From an uncultured Pseudanabaenaceae cyanobacterium (GTDB lineage Bacteria > Cyanobacteriota > Cyanobacteriia > PCC-9006 > JAAUQQ01), in NCBI GenBank assembly GCA_937949725.1, contig CALECT010000008.1, positions 1 through 43,575 of the forward strand: a stretch of 43,575 nt of DNA, in the 5' to 3' direction. Made by a program: the position numbers and the translations under genes. The notes under the pieces are model-generated. The model did no database searches, was not told the DNA's origin, and was given only the letters and a program-made list of their open reading frames with translations. Shown piece by piece: positions 1 to 8,536 of the stretch (position 1 is the first letter of the stretch; every line of letters starts with the position of its first letter).

Positions 1-49
1 TGTGAAAAGGCCCACTGTGTCCAGTAGGCCGGTTAGGATCTCTTTAAGG

Positions 50-262
50 CTATCCATCTGTGTATCTGCTTGGTTGTAAATACACTCTATAAGATGGATG
101 GCTTTCCTTCTTGGGCTCCCAAAAACTGTCCGGAGTGTTGACGTTAACCCCAGTCAGATAACCATCAACCCCAACTGGAACAATGCTGGAGGAATAAACT
201 CGATGCTGCTGGCCTAAAATCTTTCCATCGAATTCAAGCGTATCCACAGAGAGCTCAAGCAT
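50..262 (-). CDS. Possible small hypothetical protein (70 aa)
   Basis: An ATG-started reading frame of 70 codons with no recognised domain. It has no signal peptide or membrane segment and no clear Shine-Dalgarno sequence upstream of its ATG. The composition (mixed polar and hydrophobic, one Trp, several Pro/Tyr) is protein-like but not diagnostic. It lies downstream of, and in the same direction as, the secreted-protein gene. It may be a real small gene, the decayed end of a larger one, or chance. Nothing else was recognised in the first 320 bases. Confidence 0.25.
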   Translation of the reverse strand: MLELSVDTLEFDGKILGQQHRVYSSSIVPVGVDGYLTGVNVNTPDSFWEPKKESHPSYRVYLQPSRYTDG

Positions 263-321
263 TGGATATGGTCAACACCTTGAGAGGCATTCTAGGGTAA
301 CAGTTCAATATATATAGCTCC

Positions 322-882
322 TCAAATCTCCAGCGCCTCTGGCTCGGTTACTTGAGCTTCACCTGTGCTACCAAAACCCACAGCGCTACTGGCATAGCTA
401 CTACCAAAGTTCTCGACCAGATTGTTGACCTGCAAAATGGCTGAGCGCGCATCCCGCTCCTGCAAGGTCGAGAGGGGATGGACAAACACAGAAACAACGA
501 TGCCATTGCTCACGGCATAACGGGCATCCAAAGCAGAGTGAAAGTTTGCCAGCATCATGGATTGCACTTCCTCAGCAGAAAGTTCGCTAGCAGGTTTAAT
601 CGGCATCACTAGGCGCATGCGATCGGCTTCCGCATGGGTCACGATCAACATTGAACGCTCTCCCAAAGTGGCCTCCCACTGGCCATTCTCTCCTTCCACT
701 GCATCAGATTGAGATCGTAGAATGGCTTCCAGTCGCGCCAGCGTCATCGTTTCCAGGCGTTGTTCCTGAGCCAGCGCTGGGGAGGTTCCCAACCGAGGTA
801 ACATCGCAGTCCCTCCCATTAATAAACCCAGGCTACTCAGGGCGATAAAACCGAACGAGCGATGGAAGAAATGACGCGCCAT
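322..882 (-). CDS. Secreted/periplasmic protein of unknown function
   Basis: A 186-aa protein. I place the start at the ATG (MARHFFHRS...) rather than a TTG five codons upstream, because the ATG directly precedes a good signal peptide: a basic n-region, a hydrophobic stretch at about residues 8-25, and an ALAQ-E cleavage site near residue 39. The mature part (about 145 aa) has an alternating alpha/beta pattern, including a segment with paired basic and hydrophobic residues (ADRMRLVMPIKPA). It resembles in outline the small YbjN/secretion-chaperone-like alpha-beta fold, but I cannot assign a family with confidence. It is the last gene of a leftward run of four closely spaced genes (2724 to 322), so it may be cotranscribed with them. 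The function is unknown; export is the only supported statement. Confidence 0.7.
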   Translation of the reverse strand: MARHFFHRSFGFIALSSLGLLMGGTAMLPRLGTSPALAQEQRLETMTLARLEAILRSQSDAVEGENGQWEATLGERSMLIVTHAEADRMRLVMPIKPASELSAEEVQSMMLANFHSALDARYAVSNGIVVSVFVHPLSTLQERDARSAILQVNNLVENFGSSYASSAVGFGSTGEAQVTEPEALEI

Positions 883-992
883 GAACTGCACTCGCAATGT
901 CTAAACTTCAGATACTCGTAGCTTAATCAAGCCTGCTGAGAATCCGGTGAGAGTCGTATGGCCCAGAAACGCAGACAAATTTGACGAGTAAC

Positions 993-1232
993 TTACTGGT
1001 AATGCAGCAAAAAACCTTGCTCTATCGGTTCGGGACGAGCCGTCAAACCAAAGTGGTTCATGGCGACAAAGATGCCTACTGACAGGATGCCGCCGATCGC
1101 TAAGCCAATCAACATCAAAGAGATATAAATCTGCTTGAGCTTCTTGCGATCGGCCTCATTCACCTGCACAGGCGGAAACGACTGCAACTCATCAGACCGA
1201 TTATTTGCATTGGGAAGGTCATTCAGTGCCAT
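993..1232 (-). CDS. Small single-pass membrane protein, unknown function
   Basis: A 79-aa protein with a polar, Asn/Asp-rich cytoplasmic N-terminus (residues 1-33), one strongly hydrophobic segment (about 37-59, SLMLIGLAIGGILSVGIFVA) and a short tail. The ATG is preceded by an AAAGGA ribosome-binding site at good spacing, which supports it as a real gene. It starts 29 bases after the methyltransferase stop and is probably translated from the same leftward message. No family was recognised. Small single-helix proteins of this kind are common in cyanobacteria, often as subunits of membrane complexes, but there is no direct evidence for a partner here. Confidence 0.7.
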   Translation of the reverse strand: MALNDLPNANNRSDELQSFPPVQVNEADRKKLKQIYISLMLIGLAIGGILSVGIFVAMNHFGLTARPEPIEQGFLLHYQ

Positions 1233-1261
1233 GGGGTGTCCTTTCGACTGTTTTGGGGAGG

Positions 1262-2221
1262 CTATATTTTCTGGAAGATCTCTAGAGCTGAGAAATAGGA
1301 AGTCTGCACCCGCTCACCGCAGCAATCTCGCAGTCGCTGCTCAAGACCCAGCATCAGCTTCTTGCGCTGGCTAGCCTCCAGCAAAATGTAGGGAGACAGC
1401 GACTGAAGCAATGCCAGATAGTCTTCCACAGTATAGGAAAGCTCACAGTCAATGCGTTCAAAACCACGGCTAGCAAATCTGCCGCTAGCCAAGCCGTCAA
1501 ACTCCACCAGCTTTTGGCCCACATCCCGTAGCTGCTGCTCCTGCTTAGCCCGATCCACAAAAGTCTCCAGTTCTGAGCCATGGGCATCGTAGATGGGCTG
1601 AAGCGATCGCCAAATATCTTCACTGGGCTGGGGCGGCACATTCCACAACAGCAAGACATGGCCATCCGGCTTCAGGGCTTGGAAAATCTTGGGATAGCCC
1701 AGCTCCGGTGAAACCCAATGGAATGACGTTGCCGCCACCACACCCTTAAAGGCTGCCACCTCCACCAGCCATTCTTCAAAGGTTTGGTTAACGACCTTCA
1801 CTGCTGGATAAGCTGCGCAATGCTCCCGCAAAATTTCACAGCCCGCAGCGCTGGGCTCAATTGCCGTCATGCTAAAGCCCCGTTCTGCCAAGGGCAATGT
1901 TGCAATGCCTGGCCCACAACCAATCTCCAACAGGCGATCGCCAGCTTGCAATCCCGTCATCGCCATCGCCAGGTCAAATAGCTCTGCTGGATAACGGGGC
2001 CTGGCGCGATCGTAGGCTTCCGCCACAGGGTCATACCATCGCCGCCGCTGTTCAAGGCTGTGGGAGTCGCTGTAATAACCGCCTTGGGCAATCGCCTTGG
2101 GACTGGATTTTGAGTTGGGTTGTGGATTAGGCAAGGACTTCGGTTGGCTAGAAGCTCGACTTCTATCAAGGGGGAAATCGAAAAGCGGGCTACGGAAACA
2201 TTCTCCCGCAACCCGCTTCAT
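1262..2221 (-). CDS. Class I SAM-dependent methyltransferase (Methyltransf_11 type)
   Basis: A 319-aa protein. After an unstructured, Ser/Pro-rich N-terminal stretch of about 50 residues comes YDPVAEAYDRARPRYP, the usual entry of small-molecule methyltransferases. Motif I follows (LLEIGCGPGIATLPLAERG, about residues 97-115) with the acidic residue ending strand 2 (TAIEPS). Later motifs include VVAATSFHWV and LKPDGHVLLLW. These define a Rossmann-fold methyltransferase of the UbiE/Methyltransf_11 group; the substrate cannot be deduced. The family core begins near residue 50, so the annotated ATG may be too far upstream, but no good internal ATG exists before the fold. It sits between a PrcB-like gene (32 bases upstream) and the small membrane protein (29 bases downstream), suggesting an operon. 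Confidence 0.85.
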   Translation of the reverse strand: MKRVAGECFRSPLFDFPLDRSRASSQPKSLPNPQPNSKSSPKAIAQGGYYSDSHSLEQRRRWYDPVAEAYDRARPRYPAELFDLAMAMTGLQAGDRLLEIGCGPGIATLPLAERGFSMTAIEPSAAGCEILREHCAAYPAVKVVNQTFEEWLVEVAAFKGVVAATSFHWVSPELGYPKIFQALKPDGHVLLLWNVPPQPSEDIWRSLQPIYDAHGSELETFVDRAKQEQQLRDVGQKLVEFDGLASGRFASRGFERIDCELSYTVEDYLALLQSLSPYILLEASQRKKLMLGLEQRLRDCCGERVQTSYFSALEIFQKI

Positions 2222-2253
2222 TAGCAGATGATCATCGTCAGGCTTGGCTCAAC

Positions 2254-2724
2254 CTAAGACAGATAAACAAACCGCACTGGCAATTCCGTTGTAGGCACTT
2301 CAATCACTGCCTTGGCATTGTGCTTCGACCAGGGGCGAGAAAAGCGGCTCACATAAACCACCATCTCATCCGCCAAAAGCTTGACCCGCTCAATGCTGGG
2401 CACTTCTCGGAAAAAGCCTTCGCCCGCAAACACGCCCAACACCATGGACTGCTCAAAATCTACGCAAGGCACATCTGCGATCGCCCCCTGATGCTCCACC
2501 CACAACTGGCCCAATGCATCAGCTGTCTTCACTGCAACGCTGCCCGCCACGGGTGAAGGTGCAGACCAGTTCAGGGATTGCTGACGATTTACGATTGCAC
2601 TGGTAGAACGGGCAAACGGCGTTACAAACTGGGTTCCTGAATCGGCAGCTGCAACAGCCGCCTCCTTCGATTCAGTCAGGGCTACGGCAGATGTGTTACG
2701 AACCAGCTCTTGGACTTCTGCCAT
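2254..2724 (-). CDS. Hypothetical protein, weakly PrcB_C-like C-terminus
   Basis: A 156-aa protein starting MAEVQELVRN. I chose this ATG because a strong GAGGAAAGG ribosome-binding site lies just upstream; a longer frame starting 63 bases earlier has no such site. Residues 1-60 are low complexity (Ala/Ser/Thr/Val rich). The C-terminal 70 residues (from VDFEQSMVLGVFAGEGFF onward) recall the PrcB_C domain of protease-complex subunits, which typically reads as an Asp-Phe then a Met-Val-hydrophobic-Gly core. That resemblance is from memory of the family and is weak. It is the first gene of the leftward four-gene run. No signal peptide is visible, so the protein is probably cytoplasmic. Confidence 0.65.
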   Translation of the reverse strand: MAEVQELVRNTSAVALTESKEAAVAAADSGTQFVTPFARSTSAIVNRQQSLNWSAPSPVAGSVAVKTADALGQLWVEHQGAIADVPCVDFEQSMVLGVFAGEGFFREVPSIERVKLLADEMVVYVSRFSRPWSKHNAKAVIEVPTTELPVRFVYLS

Positions 2725-3170
2725 GACCCTTTCCTCTAAATGGATAAATGCTTCAAACCCTATCCGGCAGCTCAATGCCACCATCAATTCGTCTCATCGC
2801 TCGCTCAGCTCCGATAGGTTCAGAATTCCCACAGGGTTATCGAACTCTTCCATTGCCTCAGCTCATTACAAAGCTTAATGGAAATTAAGCCCCACAAACC
2901 GTACACAGTGAGCAAATTACTTATTAAAACGATAGAAATGACTGGGGTTCTTCCGACAGTTGGGTCGCGATCGCTGCTATACGCGAGCCTGACGCAACTA
3001 TTTTTACGATTCTGTAGGACTTGTTCAGTCATATTTCGAACAACAACAGTCAAACTCCATAACGCTATTCAACGATTCATAGACAGCGACCCATCCTGAG
3101 CCAGGAGAAGGGTCGGTCACGGTAAAATCCGATTAAGACCAAGATATCCATCGCAACGAACGCAAGCACC
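2725..3170. other. Divergent intergenic region
   Basis: A 446-base spacer between the leftward PrcB-like gene and the rightward CobW-type gene, so it should hold both promoters. It contains one HIP1 site (about 2967) and a small perfect inverted repeat, GCTTAAT-GGAA-ATTAAGC (2873-2890). I looked for a Zur-type palindrome (TGATAAT-n-ATTATCA), expected if the CobW gene were a zinc-starvation gene, and did not see one. Short frames on both strands here look non-coding. Confidence 0.5.
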
Positions 3171-4391
3171 ATGACCACTGCTGCTCCCGCCCCAACCACC
3201 CTCTCCATGGAAGACACCCACAACGGTCTTCCCGTCACGATCATCACTGGCTTCCTGGGCAGCGGAAAAACCACCCTCCTCAACCATATCCTCACCAATC
3301 AAGAAGGGGTCAAGGTTGCAGTCCTGGTAAATGAATTTGGCGAAATCGGCATCGACAACGAACTGATCATCTCCACCGACGATGACGACAACAATATGGT
3401 GGAGCTGAGCAACGGCTGCATCTGCTGCACCATCAATGGCGAAGTCGAAGAAGCGGTCTACCGCCTGCTAGAGCGCGACGACAAAATCGACTATCTCGTC
3501 GTCGAAACCACCGGTTTAGCCGACCCCCTCCCTGTCGCCCTCACATTTCTCGGCACTGAGCTGCGCGACCTGACTCGCCTCGACTCCATCGTCACCATGG
3601 TGGATGCCGAGAACTACAGTCTCGACCTATTCAACAGCGAAGCCGCCCGCAACCAGATCCTCTACGCCGACACCCTGGTTCTCAACAAAGCGGACTTGGT
3701 CGATGAAGCCGACCTAGACCTGCTGGAAGTCAAGTTGCGTGATGTGAAAGAAGGGGCTCGCATCCTGCGCACTACCCAAAGCCAAGTGCCCCTGCCCCTC
3801 GTGCTAAGCGTCGGCCTATTTGAGTCGGACAAGTACTTTGGCGACAAAGACAAAGGCCATGACCACGATCATCACGATCATGGCCATGACCACAGCAACT
3901 GCGACCATGACCAGGGCAAGTGCGAGCACGAAGAAGAAGCCAAAGATCACAGCAACTGCGATCACGACCATGGCAAGTGCGAGCATGAAGGCCATGATCA
4001 CGGACATGACCATGGGCATAACCACAGTCACGATCACGACCACCATGGCTCTGCCGATCATCTCGCGATTGATGGCTTTACCTCGCTGTCCTTCCAGAGC
4101 GATCGCCCCTTCGCCATCCGCAAGTTCCAATACTTTCTCGACAACAAGCTCTCGGAAAACATCTTCCGCGCCAAGGGCATCCTCTGGTTTGAAGAGAGTC
4201 AGAAGCGCCATGTGTTCCACTTGAGCGGCAAGCGCTTTACCTTGGACGACAGTGAATGGAGCGATCGCACCAAGAAAAACCAACTCGTCTTCATTGGCCA
4301 AAATATGGACCACGATGCCATTCGTGCCGAGCTAGATAACTGCCTCACCACAGCTTCTACCACGAGGGGCAAAGGCTTCGCCAAACGGTAA
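3171..4391 (+). CDS. CobW/COG0523 GTPase, putative zinc metallochaperone with His/Cys-rich insert
   Basis: A 406-aa G3E-family GTPase. Visible motifs are Walker A GFLGSGKT (27-34), the metal-binding CICC (83-86, the CxCC signature of COG0523), the switch/Walker B segment ETTGLADP (112-119) and the base-recognition NKAD (172-175). A CobW C-terminal domain occupies about residues 305-395. Between the two domains lies a striking metal-binding insert (about 229-293) with 23 His and 4 Cys. It includes a 19-residue tandem repeat in which HSNCDHD(Q/H)GKCEH occurs twice. Family knowledge: such proteins deliver zinc (or cobalt) to client enzymes using GTP. Zinc is most likely given the His/Cys loading, but the metal is inferred. 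It stands alone, with no metal transporter or B12 genes beside it, so a cobalamin role is not supported. Confidence 0.9.
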   Translation: MTTAAPAPTTLSMEDTHNGLPVTIITGFLGSGKTTLLNHILTNQEGVKVAVLVNEFGEIGIDNELIISTDDDDNNMVELSNGCICCTINGEVEEAVYRLLERDDKIDYLVVETTGLADPLPVALTFLGTELRDLTRLDSIVTMVDAENYSLDLFNSEAARNQILYADTLVLNKADLVDEADLDLLEVKLRDVKEGARILRTTQSQVPLPLVLSVGLFESDKYFGDKDKGHDHDHHDHGHDHSNCDHDQGKCEHEEEAKDHSNCDHDHGKCEHEGHDHGHDHGHNHSHDHDHHGSADHLAIDGFTSLSFQSDRPFAIRKFQYFLDNKLSENIFRAKGILWFEESQKRHVFHLSGKRFTLDDSEWSDRTKKNQLVFIGQNMDHDAIRAELDNCLTTASTTRGKGFAKR

Positions 4392-4531
4392 AACTGCCGG
4401 ACTTCTAAGCAACAGAGGAATGCAATTTCACCTAGATGGATATTCCATTCCTCCGTCCAATTGCGATCCGGAGACAGCACTAGGAGAGGCTGGGCAACCT
4501 GAAGTCCAAAGACTCTTCCCAGCTAACTCCC

Positions 4532-6469
4532 ATGGCGAAATCTCGCCTTCGCTTTCTACAAGCTAGCCGCAACAATACCAAAGCGCATTTAGCTAAGCGC
4601 CCCCAGGGAAGGCGGCTATTGAGGAAACTCAAGACACTGGACCGCTTCTTCCAAGCCCGCCTCTCCAGACGCCTGGCCATCTGGGTCTTTGCCAGCATCG
4701 TACTCATCGAGATCGTCATCCTGCTGCCATCCACCATTCGGTATGAGCAGCAACTTCTCAACGAACTCCAAGAGTCCAGTCTCAACGCAGCCTTTGTCGT
4801 GGGGCAATTACTGCCATCCGATACAACGCCCAGGATGCTACAGCAGTCCCTGGAAAACTTGGGGCCTGACTTTAGCCTAGGCGGCTATATCTACAGCGAT
4901 GCTGGCGAACGGGTCGGCCAATTTGGTGAACATCCTCAACTGTCGTTCCCAGAAGCCAAGCAGCAGAAAACCCTCAAGCAGGGCGATCGCTATGACATTG
5001 CCTGGCAATCTCCAGCCTTTAGGGGCGATCGCTATTGGGTCGTGCTGCGCCAAGATGCCTCCCATCTCCCCGCAGAAATTCGCGCTTTCATTGGGCGAGT
5101 CATCGGCCTGGTCATCATTATTTCCATTGTCGTCACACTCTCGACAATGCTGGCCCTAGAACGCATCGTCATCACCCCCATCCTGCGGCTCAGACAAGAC
5201 TTACTAGAGGCAGGCAAAGCAGTCGAGGAGGGGCAGATAGCAGCTCAATGCCTCTCCCATCGTTACCACTGCAAGGATGAATTTCAAGATGTGCTCACCG
5301 CCTTCGAGCAGATGTACCAACAGGTGGGGCAGGCGATCGCCTCTCGCAACCACACCGCTCTTTCCTTAGAACAACTCAACGAAGCGCTCAGCCTCAAAGT
5401 TCAACAGCAAGCCCAAACCGAAGCCAACCTAAGGGATATCAACGAAGCCCTCATCTTGGCCAAAACTGAAGCCACCGCCGCCAGTCAGGCCAAAAGTGAC
5501 TTCCTCGCCAACATCAGCCACGAAATCCGCACCCCCCTCAACGGAATCCTGGGCTATGGCCAAATCCTAAGTCGCTCCAGCAATCTCACCGAGCAAGAGC
5601 AGCATGGGGTCGGGGTAATCAACGACTGCGGCCAGCACCTGCTCAGTCTCATTAACGACATCCTCAATCTCGCCAAAATCGAAGCTCGAAAACTAGAACT
5701 GACTCCCAAGCCTGTTCACCTAGATTCATTACTCCAGAAGATCCTCAACATCACTCAAGCCCAAGCCAGGCAAAAGGGCATTCAGCTGCTTTACCAAGCA
5801 GAATCGCTCCCCCAGAGCGTGAGCGTAGATGCCAAATGCCTGCGCCAGGTATTGCTCAATCTCATTGGCAACGCGATCAAATTCACCCAGCAAGGACAAG
5901 TCATCGTCAAAGTTCAGACCTTATCCACAACAACAGAAGCTTTAGCCCAGCTTAAATTTTCCATTACCGACACCGGCATTGGAATGGTGGCCCATGACCT
6001 GGAGCAACTGTTCCAGCCCTTCACGCAAGTGGGAGATAAGCTCAACAAAAGCGCAGGCACAGGACTTGGGCTTGCCCTTAGCCAGGAGATTATCCAGCTG
6101 ATGGGCAGCAAAATTCACGTCACCAGCGAAGCAGGAGTCGGAAGTTGCTTCTACTTTGACCTGCTCCTACCCCTTGCCAACACTGCTGCTGAAGTCTTGG
6201 AAATTCGATCCTCATCAGAAGAAGCCCCAAGCCCAGAACCAACCTCTCTCTCCCAGGCCAGGCACCAGGCACCTCCCAATGAAGTCCTGCAACAACTGCT
6301 CCACCAAAGCTTACGAGGCCGAGTCAGGCAACTTCAACAAACTGCGACCAGCATCGCCGAACAAAATCCTGAGTATCAACCCTTTATCAACGATCTGCTG
6401 AACCTGGCCAAACAGTTTGAGCTGGAGCAACTAGAAACCATGCTCAGCCAATATTTAACCGAATGCTGA
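4532..6469 (+). CDS. Membrane-bound sensor histidine kinase
   Basis: A 645-aa protein. It has TM1 at about residues 48-67, an extracytoplasmic sensor of about 120 residues, TM2 at about 189-212, then HAMP and a coiled coil (about 270-325, Gln/Ala/Glu rich). The HisKA box SHEIRTPLNGILGYG follows, with the phospho-accepting His330. The ATPase domain shows an N box (LLNLIGNAIKFT, near 440), a G1 box (DTGIGM) and a G2 box (GTGLGLALS). About 100 residues follow with no receiver domain. The last 70 resemble the short helical tail (leucine-rich, ending AKQFELEQLETMLSQYL) that usually follows a receiver in cyanobacterial hybrid kinases. No response regulator gene is adjacent, so it is an orphan kinase here, and its ligand is unknown. 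It is separated by 140 bases from the CobW gene on the same strand. Confidence 0.92.
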   Translation: MAKSRLRFLQASRNNTKAHLAKRPQGRRLLRKLKTLDRFFQARLSRRLAIWVFASIVLIEIVILLPSTIRYEQQLLNELQESSLNAAFVVGQLLPSDTTPRMLQQSLENLGPDFSLGGYIYSDAGERVGQFGEHPQLSFPEAKQQKTLKQGDRYDIAWQSPAFRGDRYWVVLRQDASHLPAEIRAFIGRVIGLVIIISIVVTLSTMLALERIVITPILRLRQDLLEAGKAVEEGQIAAQCLSHRYHCKDEFQDVLTAFEQMYQQVGQAIASRNHTALSLEQLNEALSLKVQQQAQTEANLRDINEALILAKTEATAASQAKSDFLANISHEIRTPLNGILGYGQILSRSSNLTEQEQHGVGVINDCGQHLLSLINDILNLAKIEARKLELTPKPVHLDSLLQKILNITQAQARQKGIQLLYQAESLPQSVSVDAKCLRQVLLNLIGNAIKFTQQGQVIVKVQTLSTTTEALAQLKFSITDTGIGMVAHDLEQLFQPFTQVGDKLNKSAGTGLGLALSQEIIQLMGSKIHVTSEAGVGSCFYFDLLLPLANTAAEVLEIRSSSEEAPSPEPTSLSQARHQAPPNEVLQQLLHQSLRGRVRQLQQTATSIAEQNPEYQPFINDLLNLAKQFELEQLETMLSQYLTEC

Positions 6470-6604
6470 AGCCGCTTTCCCGGCGACCATACCAGTCACC
6501 CTACCCTGGCCTCCCATAATCCCCAGCCCCAAACCTTGGTAAATGCAGCTTCGCCTCCTAGGATCTAAACCTAGGCCATCATTATTCGAGCACCACGCTC
6601 TTTC

Positions 6605-7051
6605 ATGCGCATTATTCTCCAACGGGTCACCGCTTCCTCCGTCAGCGTCGCAGGCGAAACCATCGGTAGCATCGGCAAAGGCTACAACCTCCTCCTCGGC
6701 ATCACCAGCAGCGACAGCGAAGCCGAACTGGACTGGCTCATCAAGAAATGCCTCAACCTGCGCCTCTTCCCCGACAGCGACGGCAAACCTTGGAGCAAGA
6801 CCATCCAAGACATCAAGGGGGAGGTTTTAGTTATCAGCCAATTCACGCTCTATGGCGACTGTCGTAAAGGACGCAAACCCTCTTTTTCCAGCGCAGCACC
6901 ACCAGACCAAGCCGAAAGGTTGTATGACCAATTCATAGATCGACTTAGCTTTTCGGGGGTAAAAGTCGCAAGCGGTCAATTTGGAGCTGACATGCAGGTG
7001 ATGATTGAGAACGATGGACCCGTAACCTTGATCTTGGAGCGGGAAGCGTGA
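6605..7051 (+). CDS. dtd: D-aminoacyl-tRNA deacylase
   Basis: A 148-aa protein matching the DTD family over its full length. It starts [15 protein letters not shown], contains the active-site [17 protein letters not shown] (the SQFTL motif supplies the catalytic threonine region) and ends with the Gly-cis-Pro motif as [10 protein letters not shown]. The cytoplasmic homodimer hydrolyses D-aminoacyl (and glycyl-mischarged) tRNA, proofreading chirality. Length and motifs are normal. It lies 135 bases after the kinase gene. Downstream, from 7082 on, are GC-rich hairpin repeats that may serve as its transcription end. Confidence 0.95.
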   Translation: MRIILQRVTASSVSVAGETIGSIGKGYNLLLGITSSDSEAELDWLIKKCLNLRLFPDSDGKPWSKTIQDIKGEVLVISQFTLYGDCRKGRKPSFSSAAPPDQAERLYDQFIDRLSFSGVKVASGQFGADMQVMIENDGPVTLILEREA

Positions 7052-7407
7052 GCAGGTGCGAACAGCCGCCTCTTCCCCTAACCCCTTCTCCTAAAGGAGA
7101 CGGGGAACTGGAGGCAAGAATACAACAGCGACCCCCTCGCACTTCGTGCGGTCCCCCTTGAACCAAGGGGACATGGGTTGGCCTACGGTGCGCATAAGAT
7201 TTCGGCAAGACCCCACAACAACGCCTAAAAATCTGAAATCGCCTAAAGTACTCACCTAAAACAGTGAAGCAACCCAGCCTCCTTGCGCAGGGGGATAACC
7301 TCTAAGGGGGAGGCGCTTCGTCCCCCTTGAGTGGGGGTTTGGGGGCTAGCCCCCAAGGCTGCCAGCTTTGCTTCTTCGACTCTTCAAAGCCAAGCAACAG
7401 CCAAACC
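7052..7407. repeat. Cluster of GC-rich intergenic hairpin repeats
   Basis: A gene-free stretch between dtd and ribD packed with small inverted repeats. They are 7082-7105 (CCCC and CTCC arms around a TAAA loop), CGCAC-TTC-GTGCG (7138-7150), CCCCTTG-AAC-CAAGGGG (7154-7170), AAGGGGGA...TCCCCCTT (7304-7328) and the perfect 18-base palindrome TTGGGGGCTAGCCCCCAA (7339-7356). The wording of these repeats (runs of C with CTCCT, CCCCTTG, GGGGGCTAG) is typical of dispersed repeats scattered between genes in filamentous cyanobacteria. The last two lie 50-100 bases before the ribD start and would be in its leader if transcription starts upstream. Confidence 0.7.
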
Positions 7408-8505
7408 ATGCAAGCATCCCAAACCGACCAAGACCGCCAATACATCCAACAATGCCTCACCCTAGCCCGCCAAGCCGCAGGCCAAACCGCCCCCAACCCC
7501 ATGGTCGGCTGCATCCTCGTTAAAAACGGCCAAACCATCGGCCAAGGCTTCCACCCCAAAGCCGGTCAACCCCACGCCGAAATCTTCGCCCTCCGCGACG
7601 CCGCCACCCAAGGCCGCACCGTTGCAGGTGCAACCGCCTACGTCAGCCTCGAACCCTGCAACCACCAAGGCCTAACCCCCCCCTGCTCCCAAGCCCTCGT
7701 CAAATCCCAAATTTCCCGCTGCGTCATCGGCATGGTTGATCCCAATCCCAAAGTCGCAGGCAGCGGCATCCAAACCCTCCGCGATGCGGGCATCGAAGTA
7801 ACAGTCGGCATTGAAGAAGAAGCCTGCCAGCGCCTCAATGAAGCCTTCATCCACCGAATGGTGCATCAGCAACCCTTCGGCATCTTCAAATACGCAATGA
7901 CCCTCGATGGGAAGATCGCCACCGCCAGCGGCCATAGCCAATGGATTACTCAGCCTGAAGCCCGCGATCGCGTCCACCAGCTCCGCGCCACCTGCGACGC
8001 CATCATCGTTGGCGGCAACACCGTCCGCAAAGATAACCCCAACCTGGGCACCCATGGCAAAGCCGACCATAACCCCCTCCGCATCGTCATGAGCCGCAGC
8101 CTTGATTTGCCAAGGGAAGCTCAACTCTGGGATGTGTCTACAACCCAAACCATCGTCTTCACTGGACCAGACCACGACCCAGCGATCGCAAAACACCTAC
8201 AAGGCCTCAACGTCGAAGTCGTCATCCTGCCAAGCCTTACCCCAAAAGCCGTCAGCAGCAACCTCTACGATCGCGGCCTCTCCACAATCCTCTGGGAATG
8301 CGGCGGCACCCTGGGAGCCGAAGCGATCGCCCAGGGTTGCATCCAAAAGCTCTGGGCCTTCGTCGCTCCCAAGCTCATCGGCGGCAACGGCTACAGCCCC
8401 ATCGCAGACCTGGGCATCGACCGCATGGACCAAGCCTTACAGCTCGACAGAACTCAATGGGAAACCGTCGGTCAAGACCTACTTTTCCAAGGCTACTTCA
8501 CCTGA
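7408..8505 (+). CDS. ribD: Bifunctional riboflavin biosynthesis protein RibD
   Basis: A 365-aa protein from the ATG (MQASQTDQDRQYIQQ). A TTG-started extension 27 codons longer would run through a hairpin repeat and is unlikely. The N-terminal deaminase domain shows NPMVGCILV, the zinc site HAE (about 56-58) and PCNHQGLTPPC (Cys 84 and 93). The C-terminal reductase domain follows, with KYAMTLDGKIA, VGGNTVRKDNP and LWECGGTLGAE. It catalyses deamination and then reduction of the GTP-derived pyrimidine, the second and third steps to riboflavin. Length is normal for the fused form. It is convergent with lrgB, and its stop codon is inside a hairpin that likely ends both transcripts. No riboswitch was recognised in its leader. 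Confidence 0.95.
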   Translation: MQASQTDQDRQYIQQCLTLARQAAGQTAPNPMVGCILVKNGQTIGQGFHPKAGQPHAEIFALRDAATQGRTVAGATAYVSLEPCNHQGLTPPCSQALVKSQISRCVIGMVDPNPKVAGSGIQTLRDAGIEVTVGIEEEACQRLNEAFIHRMVHQQPFGIFKYAMTLDGKIATASGHSQWITQPEARDRVHQLRATCDAIIVGGNTVRKDNPNLGTHGKADHNPLRIVMSRSLDLPREAQLWDVSTTQTIVFTGPDHDPAIAKHLQGLNVEVVILPSLTPKAVSSNLYDRGLSTILWECGGTLGAEAIAQGCIQKLWAFVAPKLIGGNGYSPIADLGIDRMDQALQLDRTQWETVGQDLLFQGYFT

Positions 8506-8529
8506 GCTGAAGCATGGGCCCCAGCTCAG
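8502..8529. terminator. Hairpin between convergent ribD and lrgB
   Basis: Perfect 7-base arms CTGAGCT / AGCTCAG separated by 14 bases, spanning the ribD stop codon and the 31-base gap to the lrgB stop. The position between two convergent genes suggests a bidirectional terminator. No long T run follows on either side. Confidence 0.45.
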
Positions 8530-8536
8530 AAACGCC

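Noticed and set aside
3816..4313. 165-codon open frame antisense to the CobW gene, very hydrophobic
   Set aside because: It is the mirror of the His/Asp-rich insert, whose complement reads as Val/Met/Ile codons. The sense gene has intact motifs throughout.
7052..7407. CRISPR array or riboswitch upstream of ribD
   Set aside because: The repeats are unequal short inverted repeats without regular spacing, and no FMN-riboswitch core could be recognised.
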